59,994 bases of DNA from Planctomycetia bacterium (GCA_005790565.1 SXUJ01000159.1:1-59994); one strand, 5' to 3'; positions 47,848 to 58,492 are shown, numbered from the stretch's first letter. Translations and numbers: made by a program. The notes: generated from the sequence alone by a model not told the origin.

Positions 47848-48102
47848 CTGGACTCCGTTGGAGAGGTTCGGACGGAAGAGAGCGGACGGATGACACTACC
47901 TCTGGGCAGAGGGTGTGCACGCGAATACATTGTTCCCCAAACTTCGCAGGTGGCGAGGCTTGGGTGCGTTATTTCGCACAATTTTGTAGGATCTATCAGC
48001 TTCACGGAGCGGCTTCTACGGACGCATTGCGGATACGGTTCAGGCGCAGTTCTCAGAACCCGTAAGGGCGCGAATCTCATTCTGATTCCTATAAACCCAT
48101 AA

Positions 48103-48591
48103 ATGGCAGAGCGTAAGGACAAATCAAAGGACCGTGAGCCGGTCATTGAAAACCGAAAAAGTCGGTTCGATTATGAGATTCTCGAGACGCTCGAGTGCGG
48201 GATAGAGCTCCGCGGCAGCGAAGTGAAATCGCTTCGGCTCGGTCTGGCGAGCCTTTCTGAGGGGTGGGCGAAGGGTGAGATCGCGCCGGTAAGCCTCACG
48301 CTGATTGGCGTTCACATCGGTGAGTATCACGCAGCGGGCGCGGCGAGGCAGCATGAGCCCACCCGAGGGCGCAGACTCCTCGCACATCGCCGAGAAATCC
48401 TTCGGCTTACCGCGGAAGTGAAAGTGAAGGGAGGAACGCTGGTTCCCCTGAAGATCTATTGGAAGGGAGGCCGAGCGAAGGTGCTCATCGGATTAGGCGT
48501 TGGCAAAACGCGCGGCGACAAGCGGGAGTCGATCAAGTCTCGTGAAGACAAGCGAGACATGGATCGCGCGATGAGTCGTCGGCGCGATTGA
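48103..48591 (+). CDS. smpB: SsrA-binding protein SmpB
   Basis: ENRKSRFDYEILETLECGIELRGSEVKSLRLGLASL; C-terminal KTRGDKRESIKSREDKRDMDRAMSRR. Confidence 0.95.
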   Translation: MAERKDKSKDREPVIENRKSRFDYEILETLECGIELRGSEVKSLRLGLASLSEGWAKGEIAPVSLTLIGVHIGEYHAAGAARQHEPTRGRRLLAHRREILRLTAEVKVKGGTLVPLKIYWKGGRAKVLIGLGVGKTRGDKRESIKSREDKRDMDRAMSRRRD

Positions 48592-48609
48592 AATGCATGC
48601 GCGGAGGGC

Positions 48610-49344
48610 TCACGGACTTCGCATCAGGATGCACTGGCCGCTTTGCGCGTCGAGTTTTCCTTCCGCGCAATCGAGACAAACTTGTGCGACGGAGTCAGCA
48701 GAGATGGTTCGTTCACTCGGCACGATCGAATGAGAAAAGAGTCGGCGAAGCAATGGCGTCTCAACGCACCCGAGATTGAGCACGAACGCTGTGACGCCAA
48801 TGAGCTTCCCTTCGATGGCGACCGACCGCGCGAGACTATCAAGCCCAGCCTTGCTCGCCGCGTACGCGAGAAATCCGGTGAAGGGGTCGGAACTCGCGAG
48901 TGAAGAAATCAGCACGACGCAACCGCATTGGCGCTCCGCAAAGTGCGTCCACGCGTGCGCGATCATGTTCGCGGGCGCGATGACATTGATGCGCAGGGTC
49001 TCGTCAATCAGCGCGGCAGTGTGCTCTCCGATTGCGCATTGCACGCCGATGCCTGCAGCGAGGACAAGCGCGTCTATCCGGCCATATCGCGCAATTGCCT
49101 GATCGATCACCGATCTCGAAACCGCGGCGTCGATGAGATCTGCCGCGATGCAGTGATGCGCCTCCGCTTCGTGCATTGAGCGCCGCACTGCGTCAAGTTT
49201 CTCCAGCATCCTTCCAACGAGCACAACTCGCCAACCGTGTGCTGCATACAGACGAGCGGTTGCTGCTCCGATCCCGCTCCCCGCACCGGTGATGAGCGCG
49301 ACTCGCGAGAGAGGGTTGTGCCGCGCTGTGGTGGCAGTTGCCAT
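48610..49344 (-). CDS. Short-chain dehydrogenase/reductase
   Basis: VALITGAGSGIGAATARLYA; YAASKAGLDSLARSVA. Confidence 0.9.
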   Translation of the reverse strand: MATATTARHNPLSRVALITGAGSGIGAATARLYAAHGWRVVLVGRMLEKLDAVRRSMHEAEAHHCIAADLIDAAVSRSVIDQAIARYGRIDALVLAAGIGVQCAIGEHTAALIDETLRINVIAPANMIAHAWTHFAERQCGCVVLISSLASSDPFTGFLAYAASKAGLDSLARSVAIEGKLIGVTAFVLNLGCVETPLLRRLFSHSIVPSERTISADSVAQVCLDCAEGKLDAQSGQCILMRSP

Positions 49345-49347
49345 GAC

Positions 49348-51414
49348 TCAGATTCCGAGGAGACGGCGCATGTCGTTGGCGAAGGTGAACAGGAAGAGTG
49401 CTGCGACGAAGATGATGCCGCAGAGGACAGCCATGGATTGGAATCGCACGCTCGGTGCCTTTCCGCGAATTCCCTCGTAGAGGGCAAACAGCAGGAGCCC
49501 GCCATCGGCAATCGGAATCGGAAGTGCATTCACGACGGCCAGATTCACGGAGAGCAGCGCGAGGAAAAAGATCAGGTATGAGAAGCCTTCATCGGCCACG
49601 CGTGTGCCGACGTGCAGAATGCCGATGGGGCCTTGCAATTGCGTGGCACTGACCGTTCCGCGCGCGACGCGATCGATCGTCGCGAACACACTTTTGCCAA
49701 CCGCATAGGTTCGTTCGAATCCCATCGTGACCGCACGGATCGGATCGCCACCGGCCGAGAGGAGCACATAGGCAGGATCGAAGTAGTTCGAATCAATTGG
49801 AAACCGCCATCCAAGCGCGCGCACTTCCGTCAGCTGCGCACTCGTCAGAATGAGCGGCATGGAACTCGGCTCTGCGCCCACTCGCGGGTCGAGCACAGTG
49901 AGTTCGAACGCGGTTGGCTCGCTGGAGGGGTTGGCCTCGCCCCGCCGCAGCGCAGAACGAAGCTGGTAGAAATTCGAGATGGGTTCGCCATTCAGCGCGA
50001 GCAGTCGGCCCGTCGGAACGATCGCAAGCGAGGAAGCGGGGGTGGGTTGTTCCACCGCATTGACGGTCGATTTCGCGATGCTTCGTGCGAGGAAAGGCAA
50101 GTCCCACGCGGGATGCAAGTAGACCCCGATGCGACCATCTCCATCCGTCTTGAGCAGGAGCGAGAGTTCCGCGTCAGCGCTCGCGTCATCCTTCCCTCGG
50201 CGCAGGATTCTCACGGGAATCTCGGCCTTGGGGCGCGAGCGGACGAACTCGATGAGGTCGGCTGCCTTCGGTCCAGCGAGGTCGCCGACGGAGAGAAAAA
50301 CATCGCCCGTTTCCAGCACCCCTTGATTGCGGCTCGAAGGATCAATCGCTTCGACCGCGCAGAGCGGGGCAAGGCCGACAAGCCCCTCATCGATGCGCGT
50401 CGCGCCAGTCGGTGTCACCGAATGGAATCGACTGAACATCGCGCGTGGGAGGAGGGACGCTTCAACCTTGGCTCCATCGGGCAACATCCAATCCGCCGCG
50501 AGTGGAGATCCATGGCTGTCCGCGGCAATGCGCTGCGCATCGACGAGGTTCGAGATCGGTTGCCCATCGAGTGCGACGAGTCGTGCGCCGGGAACAATGG
50601 ATGCCGGGAGTTGCGCGCCCTTGATCGCCGCTCGCACGAGCGCGTCGGACTCCCGAACTGCCGTCAGCGTGGCGCTCGAAGTGGGTGCGATGCCCAGCGA
50701 GCGAAGTCCGCTCGCTTCATCCACGGTCGGATCCACGCTCGCGACGATCGATTCTTCGCCGCTTGCGCTCGTTCGCGTCAGTGAGATCGACATTGGTGTG
50801 TCTGGTCGACTCATCGCCGCCGCGATGATCAAATCGTTGAAGGTGTCGATGCGTTCGCCGTCGCAGGACTGCACGCGATCACCCGCACGGATTCCAGCCT
50901 TTGCTGCAGCGCCCTGAGGATCGAGCGTGCCGATGATCGGCGCTTCAAAGTTGACGCCGTGGAGAAATGCGCCGAGAAACAAGGCGATCGCGAGAACAAG
51001 GTTGGCCGCAATCCCGCCGAGAATGATGACGATCCGCTTGGGAATTGGACACCCGGCGAACGATCGAGGGTTGTTGCTTGCCTCCACAGGCTGCCCATCT
51101 TCCTGGCCAAGCATGCGCACATAGCCTCCGAGCGGAAGTGCGCGCAGGGAGTACTCCGTTTCGCCGAGTCCAAACTCGGCGAGTTCCTCGTCACTGCACT
51201 CGATCGGGCGTTTGCCGATTCGGTTGATCACGCGCGCATCCGCGCTTCCGAAGCAGTAGCCGACGCCTTTGCGATAGGAGCAAAGCACTGGCCCCATGCC
51301 GATTGCGAATCCGTCAGCGCGAACACCGGCCCACTTCGCGGCTGCGAAGTGGCCGAGTTCGTGCACAGCGATCAAGAGGCCAAAGCCAAGGAGGATGAGG
51401 AGGAAACTTCCCAA
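49348..51414 (-). CDS. rseP: Site-2 protease RseP-like zinc metalloprotease
   Basis: HELGHFAAAKWAGVRADGFAIGMGP; NALPIPIADGG; PDZ-like segments. Confidence 0.9.
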   Translation of the reverse strand: MGSFLLILLGFGLLIAVHELGHFAAAKWAGVRADGFAIGMGPVLCSYRKGVGYCFGSADARVINRIGKRPIECSDEELAEFGLGETEYSLRALPLGGYVRMLGQEDGQPVEASNNPRSFAGCPIPKRIVIILGGIAANLVLAIALFLGAFLHGVNFEAPIIGTLDPQGAAAKAGIRAGDRVQSCDGERIDTFNDLIIAAAMSRPDTPMSISLTRTSASGEESIVASVDPTVDEASGLRSLGIAPTSSATLTAVRESDALVRAAIKGAQLPASIVPGARLVALDGQPISNLVDAQRIAADSHGSPLAADWMLPDGAKVEASLLPRAMFSRFHSVTPTGATRIDEGLVGLAPLCAVEAIDPSSRNQGVLETGDVFLSVGDLAGPKAADLIEFVRSRPKAEIPVRILRRGKDDASADAELSLLLKTDGDGRIGVYLHPAWDLPFLARSIAKSTVNAVEQPTPASSLAIVPTGRLLALNGEPISNFYQLRSALRRGEANPSSEPTAFELTVLDPRVGAEPSSMPLILTSAQLTEVRALGWRFPIDSNYFDPAYVLLSAGGDPIRAVTMGFERTYAVGKSVFATIDRVARGTVSATQLQGPIGILHVGTRVADEGFSYLIFFLALLSVNLAVVNALPIPIADGGLLLFALYEGIRGKAPSVRFQSMAVLCGIIFVAALFLFTFANDMRRLLGI

Positions 51415-51495
51415 AGTTGATGTCTCGAGTGCGCGTGCGTGTTGGTGTGCGGGGAGGGAGAGGGCGAGCGAGTCTTGCCGCCGATCGGCGTTTGG

Positions 51496-52746
51496 CTAAG
51501 AAGGCGAGCGGATCGATCGCGAAGCGTGGGCGTGAGCTGAGCGGGTGGACTGCCGCGCGAATGCGCGCGCCTGCGTGTCTGCATCGAAGACTTCGTCGAG
51601 CGTGTGCGATGTGTTTGTGGGATGAGTGCGCGAGGCAAATCGCTCAAGCGTCGCTTCGACAATGCGCGTGATAGCCGCAAACCCGATGCGCCGCGCGAGA
51701 AACTCTTCGACGGCGACCTCGTTGGCGGCGTTGAAGACCGCGCCCGCGAGTCCTCCACGCAAAATGACTTCATGCGCGAGGGAAAGCGCGGGAAACCGAC
51801 GGTGATCGATCGGCTCAAACTCGAGCGAACGCATCGTGCTCCATTCCAACTTTCTCGAAGGGCCGTCGAAGCGCGCTGGGTCGGTGAGCGCGTGCTGGAT
51901 TGGCGTGCGCATATCGGGGGGGGCGAGTTGCGCAAGCGTGGAGCCGTCGAGGAACTCTACGAATCCATGCACGATAGATTGTGGGTGCACGATTGCATCG
52001 AGCCGGTCGCTGGGCAATCCGAAGAGCCAGTGCGCCTCGATGAGTTCGAGGGCTTTGTTCATCAGCGACGCGGAATCGATCGTCACCTTTGGCCCCATCG
52101 TCCAAGTTGGATGTCGTAGCGCGTCTTCTACCGTGACGCGTGAGAGTTCTTCGGCCGTTGCCTTGCGGAAGGGTCCCCCAGAAGCGGTCAGCACCACTCG
52201 ACGCACATCCGTGAATCCTCGCTCAAAGCGCGAGGCCGACTTCAGGCACTGAAAGAGCGCGTTGTGCTCGCTGTCGATGGGGAGGATTCGTGCGCCTTGT
52301 CGCTCCGCCTCACGCATCACGATTGCGCCGGCGGCGACGAGTGTTTCCTTGTTCGCGAGCGCGAGGTCGCAACCAAGTTGAAGCGCGGTCAGCGTCGGTT
52401 GAATACCGGCAGCACCCACAATGGCGACGACGACGAGATCGCGACGCTGTGCGAACGCGCGAAGCATTTCGCACGGGGCGGATGCGCCTCGAAACACCGT
52501 GCAATCGGGTGAAAACGACGACGCGCTTGTCTCGGAAGTCACCGCGACTGCGCGGCATTGGAACTCCTTCGCCTGATGCGCGAGTTCGACCTCCCGTCGG
52601 TGCGTGCTGATGCCCACGACTTCAAAGTCCGGTGGAGGCAGTGGCACACCGCGATTGCGTTGCAGGGAGAAGTCGCGAATGACATCAAGCGTGTTCATCC
52701 CGATGGATCCTGTGGAGCCAAGGATGAAAACGCGTCGACGCATCAA
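51496..52746 (-). CDS. dxr: 1-deoxy-D-xylulose-5-phosphate reductoisomerase
   Basis: RVFILGSTGSIGMNTLDVI; LANKETLVAAGAIVM; LPIDSEHNALFQCL; HPTWTMGPKVTIDSASLMNKALELIEAHWLF. Confidence 0.96.
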   Translation of the reverse strand: MMRRRVFILGSTGSIGMNTLDVIRDFSLQRNRGVPLPPPDFEVVGISTHRREVELAHQAKEFQCRAVAVTSETSASSFSPDCTVFRGASAPCEMLRAFAQRRDLVVVAIVGAAGIQPTLTALQLGCDLALANKETLVAAGAIVMREAERQGARILPIDSEHNALFQCLKSASRFERGFTDVRRVVLTASGGPFRKATAEELSRVTVEDALRHPTWTMGPKVTIDSASLMNKALELIEAHWLFGLPSDRLDAIVHPQSIVHGFVEFLDGSTLAQLAPPDMRTPIQHALTDPARFDGPSRKLEWSTMRSLEFEPIDHRRFPALSLAHEVILRGGLAGAVFNAANEVAVEEFLARRIGFAAITRIVEATLERFASRTHPTNTSHTLDEVFDADTQARAFARQSTRSAHAHASRSIRSPS

Positions 52747-55700
52747 CGATCATCGCCCTTGGGTCGTTCGCCGGGCGCAAGCTTTCGATTGCGCGCGTAC
52801 AGGCCTCGCTTCACCGGTGTGGTAGGAGTGGCTGCGGGGGGCGCGGGGGTTGAAGGGGGCAGCGTTGCAGCAGGACGAGCCGCAGGCGCATTCGACGATC
52901 CTCGCGACTGCGGACTTGAGGCTCGTTCGCCATCCTGACCTCCGCGCCCACCGCGACCCCGACGCCCTCGTCGGCGACCTTCCCGCGCGTCTCCGCCTGA
53001 TGGTTTGGATGCCGTGCCGGCATCGTCCGGAACACTGCTCTTTGGATGCGGCTGCGCGCGGGGGGCGCTAGACCCGGTCGTTTCCGTGGAATCGTGCGGA
53101 CGAGAGCGACCTCTTCCGCCGCGGCGTCGCCTTCGCTTGCGGGCACCGCCTCCGGTCTCTTGGGCCGCACTTTCACCCGGAGCACTCGCAGTCTCCGCAT
53201 CGTCGGCGGCATTTTCGGCGGGTGCTTCCGCGTCGGTCGATTCACCAGTGTGCGGCTGATCTTCATCGGCTTGGCGATCCCGTCCTCGTCCCCGACCGCG
53301 TCGTCGGCGCCTTCGGTTGCGCCCGCCTTCGGATGCATCGTCGCGTGCGCCATCGTCAACTTCGCGCTTCATGCGACCATCGTCCTCGGCCTGTGGCCGG
53401 CGAGACTCGAACTCCAAGGCGACGGACGACAACTCTTCTTCTGTCAACGCCTCGAGCCGCTCTGGATCCGGTTCGGGAATCGGAAGTGCTCCATAGTGCA
53501 TGCGGATCGTGTCCGCTTCCGCACCAGTGAGCTTCGTCATGTGACTCTTCTTCCCAAGTCCGAGCTCAATGCAGAGTGCGAGGAGGTCCTTGCTCGCCTG
53601 CGAAAGTTCCTTTGCGAGTTCAAAGACCTTGATGACATCTCCAGTCGCACGAAGCGAGAGTGCCTCGGTGACGGCGCGTTCATGCGCGCGCATGCGCGCG
53701 GCAGCGCGTGCTTCGGCCAGCGCGCGTTCATGCTCCGCGAGTTCCTCACGCGCCGCTCGTTCTTTCGCTTCGCGCCGAGCAAGCGCATCGGCCTGCGCAC
53801 GAAGCGCCGCTTCTTGTGCGCGCTGCTGGGCATCTCGCTTGAGCGCCTCCGCAACCGTGGGCTCGGCGGCGTCGAGGTCCGGAAGATCGTCAAATCCACC
53901 AGAGAGAATGAGCGCAGTTGCGTCTGCAGCTGCTGGCTTTCGCCGGCGTCGTCGGCGGCGGCGACCGCCGCTTTCGCTTGGCGCACCATCATCGTTTGCA
54001 TCGTCGTCGCCTTCTTCGTCTGCGGGAACCGTCGAAGGAAGCTTCGCAATCGTGGGGCGATCAAGCCTTGGCATGCGATCGAGTTCGATGTCGGTGTCTC
54101 GATCGTCGTAGGCGTAGAAGTCGGCGCGGTCGGGAGGGATCGCGTCACTGATTCGCACGGAGACGGTCTTGCCGAACTCGTCTTCAATCTCGACGAGGGC
54201 GCGACGCTTGGTCGAGAGCAAGGTCGCTGCGACTTTGCTTCCCACCACAATCTCGACTCTTCGAACGCGATCGATATCCAAGATCGCCGCAAGCCGGCGC
54301 ATCGCATCGCGTGCGCCAGCCTCGGGGTTTCGGAGTTCGCCCGTGCCGGAGCAGGCAGGGCAATCGTGATAGTGCGTCTTGCGCATGCTCGGTCGCATGC
54401 GCTGACGGGTCAGTTCAAGGATGCCGAACTCAGAGATCGGTGCCACTGTGTACTTCGCGCGATCCTTGCGAAGATGCATGCGGACGCGCTCTTCAATGTC
54501 TCGGCGGTGCTTCGCCGACCGCATATCAATCAGATCGGCGACGACTAATCCGCCGAGATCTCGCAGTCGAAGTTGACGGCAAATCTCGTCGACGGCTTCG
54601 ACGTTCGTGTTGTACGCATTGGTCTCCGAGTCGCGCGCGGCACGCGAGCGCCCGCTGTTCACATCAATCGCCACGAGCGCTTCGGTTTGATCGAAGACGA
54701 GTGCGCCGCCAGAGGGCAGCGGGACTTCGCGCGAATGGATGAGTTCGATCTGCCGTTCGATGTCGAAGGCGTAGAACAACGGCGTACTGCGATCCCAGTA
54801 CCGAAGCAACTCGCTCGCGCGAGGTGCAACGACTTCAAGGAAGGCTTTCGCTCGGCGGAACGCGCTTTCGCTATCGACAATGATCGCTTCGACATCGCCG
54901 TCAATGCCATCGCGGATCGTGCGCAGCAGTACATCTCCCTCTGCGTAGAGTTGGCACGGCGCGCCCACGGCGTGCATGCGTTTCTCCATCTGCTGCCAGA
55001 GCCGAGTGAGATACTGCGCGTCACGCATCAGTTCGGTGCGCGTGGCATCGAATCCCGCAGTGCGCAGAATGAACCCGAATCCGTCCTGCAGTTCGAGGGA
55101 ATCGAGGATCTTTCGCATCGCGCGGCGTTGATCTTCGTCCTCCACCTTCCGGCTCACGCCGATGTTGTCCATGTCGGGCATCATCACGAGCAAGCGGCCT
55201 GGGAGAGAGAGATAGCTCGTGACGGTGGGGCCTTTGGAGCCGAGTCCTTCCTTCAGCACCTGCACGAGAATCTCTTGCCCACGCTTCAGGGCGTGTTGCA
55301 TCATCGGGCGGTCGTATCGTGGGATCTTTCGTCCCACCTTCTCCGTTCGCTCTTCGCCGGGAAAGTACTTCGGATGGAGGTCGCTGACATGGAGGAATCC
55401 ATTCGCCCCTTCGCCAAAGTCGACGAATGCGGCTTGAATGGCAGGCTCGACATTCAGCACGCGCGCCTTGTAAATGCTGCCGACATTCGTCGCCGTCGCT
55501 GTGCGCTCGGAGAAGTACTGCGCGAGCGTGTTGTTTTCGAGAATCGCAATGCGCAGTTCGGAACCCGCATTGTCGTTGACGAGCATGACAATCTTCGGCT
55601 TTGGCTCCGTGCGCCTCGGAGCATCATCCTGTTCAGGCATGGGGTCCGCGACCTCTGGCCGCGGTCGCGCATCGTCGACTGTCGGAGAAGACGCGGCGTT

Positions 55701-56210
55701 TCGCCGACCTCGTCCGCCGCGCCGCCGCCGGCCGCGTCGGCCCTCGCCGGTCGTGATCGCTGTGGTTTCCGCTGCGAGTTCCCCGTCCCTCGGCGTTTGG
55801 CTTTCGGCGTCCGTGCGCAGCGACTCAGGGTCGTCGCCGCCGACTCCGCCTTCGGTCTCGCCGTCGTCGTCGAGGTCGCGCTCGTTCGCGGGGCTCTCGT
55901 CGTGCGTGTCATCGGACTCCTTGTCGGTCGATTCTGCGCGAAAGGCGGTCGCGGCAGATTCCCAGGCTTCAAGATTCCACTCCTGCGCAGGCGCTTCGTC
56001 GGCGAGCGGGGGAGTCGCGCCATGCCACTCGTGTGCATTTGTCCACGCGCCGCTCGATTCGTCCGAAGTCGAGGGTTGCGGAACACCGGCTTCCGCTGCC
56101 AATTCGTCAGCCGACTCTGTTTGCGGCAAGGTCGCATCCGTGGGATGCGTTTCGTGCATGGTTTTGTTTGCGTTCTTCTTCGACGCGGGATCCGTTTCGT
56201 ACTCAGTCAT
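52743..56210 (-). CDS. Ribonuclease E/G with long low-complexity arms and an IF2_N-like segment
   Basis: S1-like NVGSIYKARVLNVEPAIQAAFVDFGEGANGFLH; EALVAIDVNSGR; CPACSGTG Zn-link; GLVVADLIDMR; VIKVFELAKELSQASKDLLALCIELGLGKKSHMTKL. Confidence 0.92.
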   Translation of the reverse strand: MTEYETDPASKKNANKTMHETHPTDATLPQTESADELAAEAGVPQPSTSDESSGAWTNAHEWHGATPPLADEAPAQEWNLEAWESAATAFRAESTDKESDDTHDESPANERDLDDDGETEGGVGGDDPESLRTDAESQTPRDGELAAETTAITTGEGRRGRRRRGGRGRRNAASSPTVDDARPRPEVADPMPEQDDAPRRTEPKPKIVMLVNDNAGSELRIAILENNTLAQYFSERTATATNVGSIYKARVLNVEPAIQAAFVDFGEGANGFLHVSDLHPKYFPGEERTEKVGRKIPRYDRPMMQHALKRGQEILVQVLKEGLGSKGPTVTSYLSLPGRLLVMMPDMDNIGVSRKVEDEDQRRAMRKILDSLELQDGFGFILRTAGFDATRTELMRDAQYLTRLWQQMEKRMHAVGAPCQLYAEGDVLLRTIRDGIDGDVEAIIVDSESAFRRAKAFLEVVAPRASELLRYWDRSTPLFYAFDIERQIELIHSREVPLPSGGALVFDQTEALVAIDVNSGRSRAARDSETNAYNTNVEAVDEICRQLRLRDLGGLVVADLIDMRSAKHRRDIEERVRMHLRKDRAKYTVAPISEFGILELTRQRMRPSMRKTHYHDCPACSGTGELRNPEAGARDAMRRLAAILDIDRVRRVEIVVGSKVAATLLSTKRRALVEIEDEFGKTVSVRISDAIPPDRADFYAYDDRDTDIELDRMPRLDRPTIAKLPSTVPADEEGDDDANDDGAPSESGGRRRRRRRRKPAAADATALILSGGFDDLPDLDAAEPTVAEALKRDAQQRAQEAALRAQADALARREAKERAAREELAEHERALAEARAAARMRAHERAVTEALSLRATGDVIKVFELAKELSQASKDLLALCIELGLGKKSHMTKLTGAEADTIRMHYGALPIPEPDPERLEALTEEELSSVALEFESRRPQAEDDGRMKREVDDGARDDASEGGRNRRRRRRGRGRGRDRQADEDQPHTGESTDAEAPAENAADDAETASAPGESAAQETGGGARKRRRRRGGRGRSRPHDSTETTGSSAPRAQPHPKSSVPDDAGTASKPSGGDAREGRRRGRRGRGGRGGQDGERASSPQSRGSSNAPAARPAATLPPSTPAPPAATPTTPVKRGLYARNRKLAPGERPKGDDR

Positions 56211-56722
56211 CAGACGCCTTCCTTCTGTTCAGCGAGCGCGTGGCAATCGCCATCGCTCGGTGGTGAGCGCAGAGCAGCAATGCTCGCACCACCTCGTTGG
56301 GTGGAAGTGACCGTCACGAAGTTTGAGTGAGTCGAAGGAGACTTCGTGCGCATTGCGCAGGAAGTCAGGTGCAGAGACGCTCTCGTGCAAGCGGGACTCG
56401 CGTCCCGGTCGCACCCCGCCTTCTCCAATCGTTGCGCATTAGATCGCGCACTCGATTGGATGACGGATGCAGTGAGGAGGCTGGTTTCGCCTCGTGTCTC
56501 AACATCCTGTCCGGAGCAGCCTCGTGGCTCTTCGATCCTCGCTTCACGAGGAAGCGAACGATGCACAAGAGAGAATCACGAAGGGCCATCACCTCAAGCG
56601 AGGTGCCACTCGCGCTGCTGCGGATACCGTCGACTTGCTCACCCAGAATTGGGCGCGTGCTTGATTGTTCGCGCACGCCCATGCTTCGTGGTCAGCCACA
56701 TGTTCATTTCGACCCCCGATGC

Positions 56723-58492
56723 CTACTCGGCTATCCAGCCAGCGAAGGATCCGGGGTCAATCTTCCGAAGTTCGTCGCGGAGGGTGTTCAGCACCTGCCG
56801 CTCAGAATCGAAGGAACCGACCCGGCGGGCCAGTTCTTCGCAATGTTCAACTGTCGTCGAGCGAATCACGCGCTTGATGAGCGGGATCTGACTCGGGACA
56901 AGGGAGAGTGTACGAAGCCCGAGGCCGATCAGCAACATCGTAAAAATCGCCTCGCCGGCCACCTCGCCGCACAAAGAGCATTCGACACCGGCGCGTCGGG
57001 CGGTGCGAACGACCGTTTTCACCAAGTAAAGGACGGCAGGACTTGCGCCTGAGTAGAGGTGCGCGACGCGCTCATTTCCACGATCGACCGCGAGGGTGTA
57101 TTGGATGAGGTCATTGGTGCCGATCGAGAAAAACGAAACCTCCTTTGCGAATGCATTAGCCATCAGTGCAGCACTCGGCGTCTCGACCATGATCCCAACA
57201 GGGATGTTCGGGTCGTAGCGCACGCCTTCTTCGGAGAGTTCCTCGCAGACATCGTTGAAGATCAATCGCGCCTGACGGAGCTCCATGACCGTCGAAACCA
57301 GTGGGAACATCACCTTCAGGGGGCCGAACGCGCTCGCGCGGAGAATTGCGCGAAGTTGCGTCTTGAACAGAGGCTTGTGTTGGAGGCAGTAGCGGATCGA
57401 ACGCAGGCCGAGGAACGGGTTGCGCTCTGGTTCGGCGGCCCGCTGTTGCGTGTACTTGTCCGCACCGAGGTCGAGGGTGCGAATCGTGCAGGGTCGGCCC
57501 TTCAACAACTCAACCGCGTGCTTGTAAGCGGTGAACTGTTCCTCCTCCGTTGGTTCGTGGTCGCTCGTGAGATAGAGAAACTCGGTGCGGTAGAGGCCGA
57601 CGCCATCGCCGCCGTTGGCAAACACGCTTTCCACTTCATGCGGAAACTCGATGTTCCCGAGCAGTTGAATACGCGTGCCGTCCTTCGTCACCGCTTCGAG
57701 TTGCGCGGTGTTCCGCAACATGCTTCGGTAGACGGAAAATCGTTCTTGCTGGATGCGATACTCAGCGAGCGTCCGCGCATCGGGCCGGATGATGATGACG
57801 CCGGTGTCGCCGTCGACGATGATCATGTCGCCATCGGCCACGCGACCCATCACTCGGCTACAGCCGACGACGCAGGGAATCTCGATGGCGCGCGCAACGA
57901 TCGATGTATGGCTCGTGCGACCGCCAAGGTCAGTCGCAATGCCGATGACCATGGTTCGGTCCATCCCCGCCGTTTGCGAAGGAGTCAATTCGTGTGCGAT
58001 GACGATGGACGGCTCTGTGAGCGTGGCGAGCCGATTTTCGTCTTCCCCCATGAGTTTCGCGAGCACTCGTCGATCGAGGTCGAGGACATCATTCGCCTTC
58101 TGGCTGAACATCTCGCTGCCGAGGGCGCGGAACTGATCCGCAAGTCTTTGGAACGCATCCGCGACGGCAACCTCTGCATTCACGCGATCGGTGAGAATGC
58201 GAGCGCGCATCGGCGCAAGGAGGGTGGGGTCTTGGAGGAGTCCAAGGTGAAATCCGAAAATCTTGGCGGCATCTCGTCCGATCTGCGCTTCCGTTCGATC
58301 ACGCAGGACGGCGAGTTCTTCGACCGCGCCAACAAGTGCAGCGTCGAGTCGTGCCACTTCTGCATCGAGCTGGTCAGCTTCGATGATCCGTCGCGGCACA
58401 TGGGTTTCAGCGCTACCTAGCACGATCGCCCGTCCCATGACGATCCCAGGGGATACGGGGATGCCTTTGACGGATTGCATTCCTGATCGCAT
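56723..58492 (-). CDS. ptsI: Phosphoenolpyruvate-protein phosphotransferase (PTS enzyme I)
   Basis: GIPVSPGIVMGRA; active-site GGRTSHTSIVAR; NPFLGLRSIRYCL; CGEVAG. Confidence 0.94.
   Translation of the reverse strand: MRSGMQSVKGIPVSPGIVMGRAIVLGSAETHVPRRIIEADQLDAEVARLDAALVGAVEELAVLRDRTEAQIGRDAAKIFGFHLGLLQDPTLLAPMRARILTDRVNAEVAVADAFQRLADQFRALGSEMFSQKANDVLDLDRRVLAKLMGEDENRLATLTEPSIVIAHELTPSQTAGMDRTMVIGIATDLGGRTSHTSIVARAIEIPCVVGCSRVMGRVADGDMIIVDGDTGVIIIRPDARTLAEYRIQQERFSVYRSMLRNTAQLEAVTKDGTRIQLLGNIEFPHEVESVFANGGDGVGLYRTEFLYLTSDHEPTEEEQFTAYKHAVELLKGRPCTIRTLDLGADKYTQQRAAEPERNPFLGLRSIRYCLQHKPLFKTQLRAILRASAFGPLKVMFPLVSTVMELRQARLIFNDVCEELSEEGVRYDPNIPVGIMVETPSAALMANAFAKEVSFFSIGTNDLIQYTLAVDRGNERVAHLYSGASPAVLYLVKTVVRTARRAGVECSLCGEVAGEAIFTMLLIGLGLRTLSLVPSQIPLIKRVIRSTTVEHCEELARRVGSFDSERQVLNTLRDELRKIDPGSFAGWIAE

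Noticed and set aside
54573-56330. 585-aa plus-strand ORF opposite RNase E/G
   Set aside because: Shadow ORF; the minus strand has unambiguous RNase E/G motifs.
56327-57052. 241-aa plus-strand ORF
   Set aside because: Partly antisense to ptsI and otherwise intergenic; no recognisable features.
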